A stretch of 64,000 bases of DNA from Desulfobacteraceae bacterium Eth-SRB1 (GTDB lineage Bacteria > Desulfobacterota > Desulfobacteria > Desulfobacterales > ETH-SRB1): NCBI GenBank assembly GCA_004193555.1, contig RPGP01000040.1, positions 501,127-565,126 on the forward strand, written 5' to 3'. This document shows positions 17,853-24,070 of the stretch, piece by piece. The position numbers and the translations under genes are program-made. The notes beneath the pieces were generated by a model. The model saw only the letters and a list, made by a program, of their open reading frames with translations. It was not told the origin of the DNA and did no database searches. How positions within the stretch are numbered: the stretch's first letter is position 1; every line of letters begins with the position of its first letter.

Positions 17853-18608
17853 ATGAAGATTGTAGTAATTATCCCTTCAAGATACGCCTCATCAAGGTTT
17901 GACGGCAAACCGCTTGCCCTTATTGCCGGAAAGCCCATGATACAGCTTGTATATGAAAGATCGGCTCAGGCAGAAAAAATATCGGACGTTATTGTAGCCA
18001 CTGATGACATGCGGATTTTCGATGCTGTTCAGAATTTCGGAGGCAATGCCGTCATGACCTCGAAAGAAAACAGATCAGGCAGCGACAGAGTTGCGGAAGC
18101 AGCAAAGAAAATCGGCCTTGGCCTTGATGATATTGTTGTAAACGTCCAGGGTGACCAGCCGCTTCTCGATCCCCGCTGCCTTAATGAGCTTGTAGATCCT
18201 TTTTTTTCTGACGCCAATCTCGGAATGAGCACACTTGCCTTCAAAATTGTTAATAAGGAGGAAATAACAAACCCAAAGGATGTTAAGGTGACATTCGACA
18301 ATCAGGGCTTTGCCATGTATTTCTCAAGGTCGCCGATACCGTGCGGTCGTGACTCTTCCACACGTTTTAATACATACAAGCATTTAGGTGTTTATGCCTA
18401 TACCAGACGTTTTTTAGAGATATTCGGAAAACTGCCTGAAGGAAAGCTTGAAAGAATTGAAAAACTGGAACAGCTTAGAGCGCTTGAATGCGGCCATAGA
18501 ATCATGGTGGTTGTAACACCTTATGACTCTCCTGAAGTAGATCTGCCGGAAGATATTGCAAGAATCGAAAATTTGCTGAAAGACTCAACATCCTGTAAAA
18601 AAATGTAG
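17853..18608 (+). CDS. kdsB: 3-deoxy-manno-octulosonate cytidylyltransferase
   Basis: 251 aa, family length. The nucleotide-binding N terminus is IIPSRYASSRFDGKPLALI, with RSGSDRVAEAA and VNVQGDQPLLDP for CTP and Mg2+ binding, and YFSRSPIPCGRD plus HLGVYAYTRRFLE later. It activates KDO as CMP-KDO for lipid A-core synthesis, which marks the host as having a lipopolysaccharide outer membrane. Start ATG is preceded by a weak AGG eight bases upstream. Confidence 0.96.
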   Translation: MKIVVIIPSRYASSRFDGKPLALIAGKPMIQLVYERSAQAEKISDVIVATDDMRIFDAVQNFGGNAVMTSKENRSGSDRVAEAAKKIGLGLDDIVVNVQGDQPLLDPRCLNELVDPFFSDANLGMSTLAFKIVNKEEITNPKDVKVTFDNQGFAMYFSRSPIPCGRDSSTRFNTYKHLGVYAYTRRFLEIFGKLPEGKLERIEKLEQLRALECGHRIMVVVTPYDSPEVDLPEDIARIENLLKDSTSCKKM

Positions 18609-18618
18609 AGCCAAGCTT

Positions 18619-18676
18619 GATGAACTCGTAAAAAGTCGGATTTCTACCTTTTTGTCATTCCCGCGAAAGCGGGAAT
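18619..18676. repeat. family C half-element with REP-like hairpin
   Basis: GATGAACTCGTAAAAAGTC (18619-18637) matches the terminal arm of the 50883-51026 element. The short palindrome GTCATTCCCGCGAAAGCGGG (18654-18673) follows; it is also present inside the 30492-30646 element. The right arm is missing. The rest of the gap to larB holds TTAACACCTAACAC-type repeats. Confidence 0.7.
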
Positions 18677-18816
18677 CTAATAAATTCAAATAGTTGTCTC
18701 TGTGCGCTCTGTGGTAAATTGTACTTTTTACAAAACGTGTTAAGTGTCAGGTGTTAAGAACCTGATATAACAATTAAATTGTTTTATCTTAACACCTAAC
18801 ACCTAACACTTTAATA

Positions 18817-19566
18817 ATGAATATCGAAACACTAAACAAACTTCTTTCCTCTGTCGCCGCAGGCAAAACATCTGTCGAAGATGCCGCCGCAAAACTCACC
18901 CATATATCATTCGAAGATATTGACTATGCACATATAGACCATAACCGTTCCCTTCGTAAGGGGTTTCCTGAAGTAATATTCGGACAGGGCAAAAGCGCGG
19001 ATCAGATTATCGGTATCATGGAAAGGATAACTCTTCAGGAAACCGTTGTTCTAATTACGCGAATCGACAAACAAAATGCCGGCAAAGTAGTTTCACACTT
19101 TCCGGATTCAATATATCATAAAGATGCCAGGATGGTGATCTGGGAAAAAGACAAAATGCCAAACCAGGGCAAAGGAACGATAGCCGTCATCTCAGCAGGA
19201 ACATCCGACATTCCGGTTGCAAAAGAGGCGCACCTTACGGCACAAGTTATGGGTAATGATGTAAAATCGGTTTTTGACGTCGGCGTTGCCGGTATTCACA
19301 GACTGTTTGCCCATAAAAAACTCATTGAACAGGCATCAGTTCTAATCGTTGTTGCCGGTATGGAAGGGGCGCTGCCAAGTGTGGTGGCAGGCATGGTAAA
19401 AAGCCCTGTAATAGCCGTTCCCACAAGCATAGGTTACGGCGTCAGCCTTGGCGGTCTGACAGCTCTTTTTGCCATGTTAAACAGTTGCAGTTCAAATGTC
19501 GCGGTAGTGAATATAGATAACGGATTCGGAGCGGGTTATATGGCTTCTGCGATAAACAGGGTATGA
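18817..19566 (+). CDS. larB: Nickel-pincer cofactor biosynthesis protein LarB
   Basis: 249 aa. The N-terminal part contains IDHNRSLRKGFPEVIFGQGK. The C-terminal half is a PurE-like domain (TIAVISAGTSDIPVAKEA, VGVAGIHRLFAH, VVAGMEGALPSVVAGMV, VPTSIGYGVSLGG). LarB carboxylates and hydrolyses nicotinic acid adenine dinucleotide to start synthesis of the nickel-pincer cofactor of lactate racemase-type enzymes. The larC, larE and larA partners are not in the window. It stands alone, bounded by repeat-rich gaps. Confidence 0.93.
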   Translation: MNIETLNKLLSSVAAGKTSVEDAAAKLTHISFEDIDYAHIDHNRSLRKGFPEVIFGQGKSADQIIGIMERITLQETVVLITRIDKQNAGKVVSHFPDSIYHKDARMVIWEKDKMPNQGKGTIAVISAGTSDIPVAKEAHLTAQVMGNDVKSVFDVGVAGIHRLFAHKKLIEQASVLIVVAGMEGALPSVVAGMVKSPVIAVPTSIGYGVSLGGLTALFAMLNSCSSNVAVVNIDNGFGAGYMASAINRV

Positions 19567-19598
19567 AATACAACCATACAGCCTGTACACCTGTTTTC

Positions 19599-19712
19599 CA
19601 CTATTTTGAAACTTAATGTCAGATTCTCACGCAAAGGCGCCAAGCTCGCAAAGAAAAAAATAAAACTTAGCGTCCTGGCGCCTTAGCGTGAGGCAATATT
19701 TTTAAAATAGTG
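19599..19712. repeat. nested palindromic repeat (ACGCAAAGGCGCC type)
   Basis: Inner arms TCTCACGCAAAGGCGCCAAG and, reversed, CTCACGCTAAGGCGCCAGGA are wrapped by outer arms CACTATTTTGAAA (19599) and TTTAAAATAGTG (ending 19712). It sits between the convergent larB and HIT genes and probably terminates both. A half copy of the inner arm lies near 44920. Confidence 0.7.
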
Positions 19713-20057
19713 TTATTCCCATCCGCCCAAGAGGTGAAGATGCAAGTGAAAAATGACCTGCCCACCTCCCTTTTCAACATTAAAAAGGAGTTTAAACCCG
19801 GATTCTGAAATACCCTCCTTCTTTGCCATGTCCCTTCCGGTCATGACTATTTCAGATACAATCTCCCTGTCCTCTTCAGTCAGATTATTTATGCATCTAA
19901 TATGTTTTCTTGGAACAATCAAAAGGTGAGTAGGAGCTTCTGGATTAATATCCTTAAAAACCACCAGTGTGTCATTCTCAAATAAAAATTTTGTCGGTGT
20001 TTCTCCATTTACAATCTTGCAAAATATACAGTCTTTTTCCATATCGGATATCCTCAT
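19713..20057 (-). CDS. HIT-family (Hint-like) nucleotide hydrolase
   Basis: 114 aa. It opens with CIFCKIVNGETPTK, and FKDINPEAPTHLLIVPRKHI is typical of the family. The catalytic triad region is IFHLHLHLLGG, the HxHxHxx motif. HINT proteins hydrolyse adenosine phosphoramidates and similar nucleotide conjugates. An in-frame ATG five codons into the protein (MEKDC) is an equally good start. It is monocistronic, in a repeat-rich setting. Confidence 0.93.
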   Translation of the reverse strand: MRISDMEKDCIFCKIVNGETPTKFLFENDTLVVFKDINPEAPTHLLIVPRKHIRCINNLTEEDREIVSEIVMTGRDMAKKEGISESGFKLLFNVEKGGGQVIFHLHLHLLGGWE

Positions 20058-20240
20058 ATTTATGATTTTAAATCTTTACCACAGAGTTCACAGAAAAAAC
20101 TCTTCTTTGCCTAACCACATTCGGTTTGATAACTCCTAAAAATAACGCGACAAATCAATAGTTAATATTTAAGATTTGTCACGTTAAACGTCCTTGCTTT
20201 TTAACTGGGATAGACCCTGTTTTGCTCACATGATGTCGAC

Positions 20241-20573
20241 TCAGGATGAAGACGCGGCCATCATGCCGGCCCTGTATTTTGTAAAGCTTCTGATTAATTC
20301 CTCAAAACTTTTTGGCTTGAACTTTTCGAAACTCTCCTCATCCACAAAAATATAATCATATTTGACAGCAGATTGAGCTTTGTTAATATCAACACACCAC
20401 TGTTTCAACCTTTCCATTTTTAAAGGCACGTCAAGGTCTTCAAGCCCTTTGGTTTCAACAATAAAGACTTCTTTCTCTGATTTCTTGACGATAAAATCCG
20501 GGTAATAGTTGGATATTTCACCATTTGCATTGACGTAATCAATCTTGAAATGAACCGCCATAAAGTTTTTCAC
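20241..20573 (-). pseudogene. C-terminal remnant of a type III restriction (Res) subunit
   Basis: Only about 100 residues remain. SNYYPDFIVKKSEKEVFIVE followed by TKGLEDLDVPLKMERLKQWC is the PD-(D/E)xK-containing end of type III Res proteins; the helicase domains are absent. The frame restarts at a GTG that overlaps the stop of the truncated kilA-N gene by GTGA, as a deletion joining two genes would leave. It could still be translated by coupling but cannot be a functional restriction enzyme. Confidence 0.75.
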
Positions 20574-21103
20574 AGCGGAATCAGATTTCCTTTAATGGCA
20601 TCGGTATGAATACGATAATTAATTTTTGCCAGATTGCGTTTAATATCCCAGCCAAGTTGCTTACGTTCATTTTCTTCTTCCTTTAAGCGTTGAAACTCCT
20701 TTATTAAATAGAGCTTGAATTCCGCTGAAATCCAGGATGCAAATTCAAAAGCAATATCTTTATGGGCATAAGTTCCGCCGCCATATCTCCCTGATTTTGA
20801 AACAATGCCAACTGCCTGAGTGAGCTTTATCCACTTGGATGGCGTAAGGACAAAGGTATTGCTGCCGGCTTCATTTTTAACCGTGTCGAATTCGACACGG
20901 TTAAAACCGGGGTTATTGATTACTTCCCAAATACCCAAGAATTCAACAGTGGAACGGGTTTTCATCCAGTTCTGAATAACAAAACGTGGATCATCACTAT
21001 TTTTGTATTTTGCGATATCGGTTAAAGAAATATAGTCTTCCTCTTCTTGCGAAAAAAAATTGACATTGATATTTTTTACAACAAGCTCTGCTTTCCTGCT
21101 CAT
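20570..21103 (-). pseudogene. KilA-N domain protein, C-terminally truncated
   Basis: Residues 1-150 are a KilA-N DNA-binding domain: EEDYISLTDIAKYKNSDDPRFVIQNW (by landmarks), TPSKWIKLTQAVGI and GGTYAHKDIAFEFASWISAEF. Relatives of this type continue well beyond IHTDAIKGNLIP, usually to about 280 aa, but here the frame stops one residue later and the res remnant begins. KilA-N genes are often found between mod and res in such loci. It overlaps the mod remnant by ATGA. Its DNA-binding part may still be made. Confidence 0.7.
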
Positions 21104-21861
21104 GCTGAAACCTCAATAATTTTCATTGTATCATTGCCGAAAATATCCACCACTTTCACTGCGATCTTGCGCCGTCCTGGCGGGTATTCCCTGAACACGC
21201 TTTTCAGCTCAATCGACCGGTCTTTTTTGGTGCGGAAGGACTGCCACTCGTTTTCAAATACATAATCGCCTGTCCATACTTCTTCATAATCGCCTAACTT
21301 CAGTTGAACCGGATTTGTGCTGCCATCAAGATGTACCTGTGCATCGGGTTCTCTTTTTACTCGCACAATCTCCCGCTTGGATTCAAAGTCAAAATCCACG
21401 GCCCAGTAGTCTATCCAGTCTGTCCAATTCTGCGTCAACACCTCGCGGCTGACAATGCCGTTTTTGTCTTTGCTGATCTTGACCACCTGGCCCTTGTCAA
21501 CGATCACCTTGCTCTTCCCTTTCTTCAGGCTTTCATCAGCCCCCTTGGCATCCTGTGAATAAAAGACGGAAAAATCGGTTAATTCCACGGCAATGCTGTG
21601 TTTGTTTTTACCTTTGCCAAAATGCGGTTTAACTTCAATGAACGAAACATCATGAAACACCACCTGATTTTTCTCCACTGCCCGCTTGTCAAACACATCT
21701 CGTGGTATGTATTTCATCGCCAGATCAATCCCCTTGGCTTTGGCTTCGTCCAAGATGTTGGGAAACAGCCCCATCTCAAACTCAAACCCGAGAATATCCA
21801 CCCGGGTGATATGCTTCTGACGGCATTCCAGAATGATTTCTTCCACAAACAGACGGGTAAC
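21100..21861 (-). pseudogene. C-terminal remnant of a type III-like DNA methyltransferase (mod')
   Basis: Residues from VTRLFVEEIILECRQKH to the end match the C-terminal half of site-specific adenine methyltransferases paired with type III Res proteins: GFEFEMGLFPNILDEAKAKG, KYIPRDVFDKRAVEKNQVVF, NWTDWIDYWAVDFDFESKRE and FENEWQSFRTKKDRS. The catalytic DPPY and FxGxG motifs are missing. The homology begins at the right boundary (GTTACCC) of an attC site. The open frame continues back to 22011 only because the attC and the preceding cassette happen to lack stops in this frame. Confidence 0.72.
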
Positions 21862-21920
21862 CCGGGCTAACAGGTGCCCGGCGTCTTTTCCGGGCATCCT
21901 TGTTGAGCCCGATGTTATAT
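21855..21920 (-). other. attC site d (end of nuclease-like cassette)
   Basis: On the minus strand: R' ATATAAC, arms CGGGCTCAACAAGGATGCCC and (reversed right arm) CGGGCTAACAGGTGCCC, then GTTACCC. Two unpaired bases (C and A) sit on the left arm, the polarity and spacing typical of attC extrahelical bases. R' pairs with the cassette start GTTATAT. The stop codon of the 157-aa gene lies within R'. Confidence 0.88.
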
Positions 21921-22388
21921 TCGGCGGACTCCATGCTCCGATACTAAGAAACACTCCATCTTTAGAATATCTTTCACCCTGTTTGGAATCTTTGAAATTT
22001 GAAATTCCCATTTCTTTTGATCCGGGACTGCTATTGCGAAAGTTAAGTTTGATTCATTCCTTTCCATTTGGCGAATAACCTGCCCTAAAGCTGAATAGAT
22101 AGCTAGATCTTTTTGTTTTGACGATTTACCTTCTGCCTCAATAATATAAACACCATATTTTGGGTGAGAGGCTACGACATCAACTCGACCATAAATTGGA
22201 TGAGTACCAATTTTTGCACCAAGACCAATAATCCCTTTTTCTGCAATTTTTGCCCGTTCTATTTTCTCTGGTTTTTGTTGGTTGCCTTTTCCTTTCTCCA
22301 TCGCATCAATATCGACAAGCACATTCCAGCCATTTTTAGGATGGAACATGTTTTCGATAAGGTATTTTTTAACTTCTAATTGGTACAT
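21915..22388 (-). CDS. Cassette-encoded nuclease-like hypothetical protein, 157 aa
   Basis: I do not recognise a named family. YGRVDVVASHPKYGVYIIEAEGKSSKQKDL (by landmarks near residue 65-95) has the D-x(n)-E-x-E-G-K layout of a PD-(D/E)xK nuclease-like core, followed by helix AIYSALGQVIRQM. MYQLEVKKYLIENMFHPKNGW opens the protein. The ATG lies seven bases inside the cassette (after GTTATAT), without a Shine-Dalgarno, and the stop TAA is in the attC R' box, so the gene fits its cassette exactly. A defence-related role is possible but not shown. Confidence 0.7.
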   Translation of the reverse strand: MYQLEVKKYLIENMFHPKNGWNVLVDIDAMEKGKGNQQKPEKIERAKIAEKGIIGLGAKIGTHPIYGRVDVVASHPKYGVYIIEAEGKSSKQKDLAIYSALGQVIRQMERNESNLTFAIAVPDQKKWEFQISKIPNRVKDILKMECFLVSEHGVRRI

Positions 22389-22394
22389 ATTTGA

Positions 22395-22455
22395 ATATAA
22401 CGTTTGCTAATTAGCCGCGCGGTTTTTGGCGTCGGCTGCATTAGCATGGTTCGCC
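22395..22455 (-). other. attC site c (end of Abi cassette)
   Basis: Minus strand: R' GGCGAAC, left arm CATGCTAATGCAGCCGACGC, loop CAAAAAC, right arm GCGGCTAATTAGCAAAC, R'' GTTATAT; 61 bp. AGCCG-A-CGCC with an unpaired A closely resembles the core of the aadA-type attC. R' pairs exactly with the Abi cassette start GTTCGCC. It begins eight bases after the Abi stop codon. Confidence 0.92.
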
Positions 22456-22462
22456 GCCTTTA

Positions 22463-23233
22463 TCAAGTTTGACCTGGACCTCTTAGCATGTCCTTGTATG
22501 CCCGGGTTAGGAAAAGCGTCACTGATCCAGCGGCGTGGACACACAGACTGGCTATCGATAGCTCTGTTATTCTTTCACCTTCCGCCAACCCATGCCTGTC
22601 ACCGGCAGCATTGCTAATAGCGGCTGTGCCTTCAATGACCTGGGTTAGGCCGTTGATAATCTGGTGTACCGCTTGTGATACACCTCGTGTGGGGTCAATG
22701 CCCAGACGGATTCGTGTCTGCTTATAAAGCTTGCCGAGGTCTCCAGACCTGTCCGGAGATTCACCAAGCTCCTGCAAGATTGTCTTGCAGGTCGTTTCTA
22801 ACAAGGCCCGTGCAGCTGTAATTGCCGAAGCTGGCGATTCAGGGAGCCGTGAGGCAGCAGTAAACCACTGATTCCTCAAGCCACGAAGTGTCAGCTCTGA
22901 GAGCGATACGCCGAGGGGGGAGTGGCCGTCCCCTTGCATAAGATGAACAAGCAGATCCCGTCTGGCTTCCTCGCTGGGCATCGGGTGTTGAGCCGGGGGA
23001 GGATCATCACAGAGGTCGTAAAGAGCTTGCCGTTGGTTCTCTGGGGTTAGCGAGACAACGCACTCGAGAAAGGCGGATCCTTTTGTAGTTCCGTGCTGCA
23101 ATGAATGAAGAGATGGCACATTGGCTTGATATTGTGCGAAATAGTCGAGAAGTTCCTGGAGAGACAGACCATTTCTTCCATATGCGAAAGAACTGGCGAA
23201 TTTTTGAACCGTATTTGGATGGACTGGTCTCAT
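22463..23233 (-). CDS. Abortive-infection C-terminal domain (Abi_C) protein, cassette-encoded
   Basis: 256 aa. The C-terminal half matches the Abi_C domain: AITAARALLETTCKTILQEL, GDLGKLYKQTRIRLGIDP, INGLTQVIEGTAAISNAAGD and RHG, then an alanine-rich helix (ASLCVHAAGSVTLFLTRAY). The N-terminal 110 residues are helical without a named domain (LLDYFAQYQANVPSL, LYDLCDD). Proteins with this domain are linked to phage-triggered growth arrest. The gene starts 10 bases inside its cassette (GTTCGCC-GTGAGGAAAA-ATG) with a good GAGG ribosome-binding site, and stops just before attC c. Confidence 0.8.
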   Translation of the reverse strand: MRPVHPNTVQKFASSFAYGRNGLSLQELLDYFAQYQANVPSLHSLQHGTTKGSAFLECVVSLTPENQRQALYDLCDDPPPAQHPMPSEEARRDLLVHLMQGDGHSPLGVSLSELTLRGLRNQWFTAASRLPESPASAITAARALLETTCKTILQELGESPDRSGDLGKLYKQTRIRLGIDPTRGVSQAVHQIINGLTQVIEGTAAISNAAGDRHGLAEGERITELSIASLCVHAAGSVTLFLTRAYKDMLRGPGQT

Positions 23234-23243
23234 TTTTCCTCAC

Positions 23244-23369
23244 GGCGAACGATGAGTTCACTGGTTGCAGGGGTTTCCAGAGAACTTGATCGTGATAATA
23301 AAAATTGTTAAAGCAAGATTTTTCAAAGCGGCTGAGACCCCTGCAATCCAGTGAAACGGCTGGTTCTGC
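23244..23369 (-). other. attC site b (end of phd-txe cassette)
   Basis: Minus strand: R' GCAGAAC and R'' GTTCGCC, 126 bp. Left arm GTTTCACTGGATTGCAGGGG pairs with the right arm, reversed GTTCACTGGTTGCAGGGG, with extra T and A on the left arm only. R' pairs exactly with GTTCTGC, the first bases of the phd-txe cassette. It begins three bases after the txe stop. Confidence 0.9.
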
Positions 23370-23371
23370 TT

Positions 23372-23638
23372 TTATTCATAATGTGTCCACATGCGAATAA
23401 TTTTTACTATTTTTTCATCATCTATAATCTGATAAACAATTCTGTGTTGAATATTTAAGCGTCTTGAATAAGCACCAGCTAAATCTCCGATAAGTTTTTC
23501 ATAAGGTGGTGGAGTTTGAAATGGGTTCTGACGTAAAATTTTGATAATTTTCTCTGCTTTTGGTTTAAGATTAGAAGCAGATACTTTTTTAGCATCTTTT
23601 TGAGCTTGTTTCGTATAAACAATTCTCCAATTCACCAA
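23372..23638 (-). CDS. Txe/YoeB-family toxin (RelE superfamily mRNA endonuclease)
   Basis: 88 aa. VNWRIVYTKQAQKDAKKVS opens the protein; PYEKLIGDLAGAYSRRLNIQ and HRIVYQI followed by the C-terminal KIIRMWTHYE are the YoeB/Txe signature, with the terminal His-Tyr at the active site. It cleaves ribosome-bound mRNA and is neutralised by the Phd-type antitoxin whose gene overlaps its start by 7 bp. As part of an integron cassette, the pair probably stabilises the array by addiction. Confidence 0.93.
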   Translation of the reverse strand: MVNWRIVYTKQAQKDAKKVSASNLKPKAEKIIKILRQNPFQTPPPYEKLIGDLAGAYSRRLNIQHRIVYQIIDDEKIVKIIRMWTHYE

Positions 23639-23874
23639 GCCAGTTCCTCTTTGCAGTCCTCAATTGGAGTTGCCAGACCTTCACGGATAGACTCGCGCAT
23701 ATTTGGAATATTTAAAAGATACATGGTCTCTTGAATTGAACGCCAATCATCTTCAGATATTAGAACTGCATTACCTCTTTTCCCAGTGATAACAATAGGT
23801 TCATGTGAAAGAAATGCCTGATCAATGAGTCTGTATAGTTTTGTGCGTGCCTCTGTAGCTGACAATGTTGGCAT
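23632..23874 (-). CDS. Phd/YefM-family antitoxin
   Basis: 80 aa. MPTLSATEARTKLYRLIDQA is the Phd DNA-binding fold, followed by EPIVITGKRGNAVLISEDDW. The C-terminal segment (MRESIREGLATPIEDCKEELAW) is the toxin-binding tail. GAAGGAGAATGAACA places a strong ribosome-binding site before the ATG. It would repress its own promoter at 23900-23928, which contains a palindromic ACGTACGT. Confidence 0.93.
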   Translation of the reverse strand: MPTLSATEARTKLYRLIDQAFLSHEPIVITGKRGNAVLISEDDWRSIQETMYLLNIPNMRESIREGLATPIEDCKEELAW

Positions 23875-23899
23875 TGTTCATTCTCCTTCTTTTTTATTT

Positions 23900-23928
23900 A
23901 CAGTACGCCATAACGTACGTATTGTCAA
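23900..23928 (-). promoter_or_regulatory. sigma70-type promoter of the phd-txe cassette
   Basis: Minus strand -35 TTGACA (23923-23928) and -10 TACTGT (23900-23905) are separated by exactly 17 bp. The spacer contains the palindrome TACGTACGT, a plausible Phd operator. Toxin-antitoxin cassettes commonly carry their own promoter, unlike most integron cassettes. Confidence 0.75.
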
Positions 23929-23940
23929 GTTTTTTCTTGA

Positions 23941-24070
23941 GCAGAACGTTTTGGCTAACCTGCCGCAGGGTTGCGGGGCACAAACATTGATTAACCAATA
24001 AACTTGATTCGGATTGCAAAACTTCAAAAACCGCACAGCCCCTGCGGTCAGGTTGAGCCATTGGTTAGCC
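23941..24070 (-). other. attC site a (end of a cassette carrying the res 3' end)
   Basis: Minus strand: R' GGCTAAC, R'' GTTCTGC, 130 bp. Left arm GGCTCAACCTGACCGCAGGG pairs with the right arm, reversed GGCTAACCTGCCGCAGGG, with extra C and A six bases apart on the left arm, as in the other attC sites. The last codons of res (LTNGST-stop) are encoded inside the left arm. The expected cassette start GTTAGCC was not found at a gene boundary upstream. Confidence 0.85.

Larger units (their letters stand above)
21855..24070 (-). mobile_element. integron-type gene-cassette array without integrase (CALIN-like)
   Basis: Four attC sites (23941-24070, 23244-23369, 22395-22455, 21855-21920) bound three complete cassettes on the minus strand: phd-txe, Abi_C protein and nuclease-like protein. 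In each complete cassette the first seven bases (GTTCTGC, GTTCGCC, GTTATAT) are the exact reverse complement of the R' box of its own attC (GCAGAAC, GGCGAAC, ATATAAC). This is the rule for integron cassettes, because both boxes come from one circular attC. No integrase or attI is in the window, so it is a cluster of attC sites lacking an integrase. Confidence 0.88.

Noticed and set aside
20138-20188. Hairpin AACGCGACAAATC...GATTTGTCACGTT that resembles a small attC
   Set aside because: Ends fit AAC...GTT, but there are no extra unpaired bases and its box does not pair with any cassette start here; a terminator for the res remnant is simpler.
21861-22011. N-terminal extension of the mod remnant (MGISNFKDS...)
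   Set aside because: This part overlaps the nuclease-like cassette gene and the attC in another frame, so it is a chance extension.
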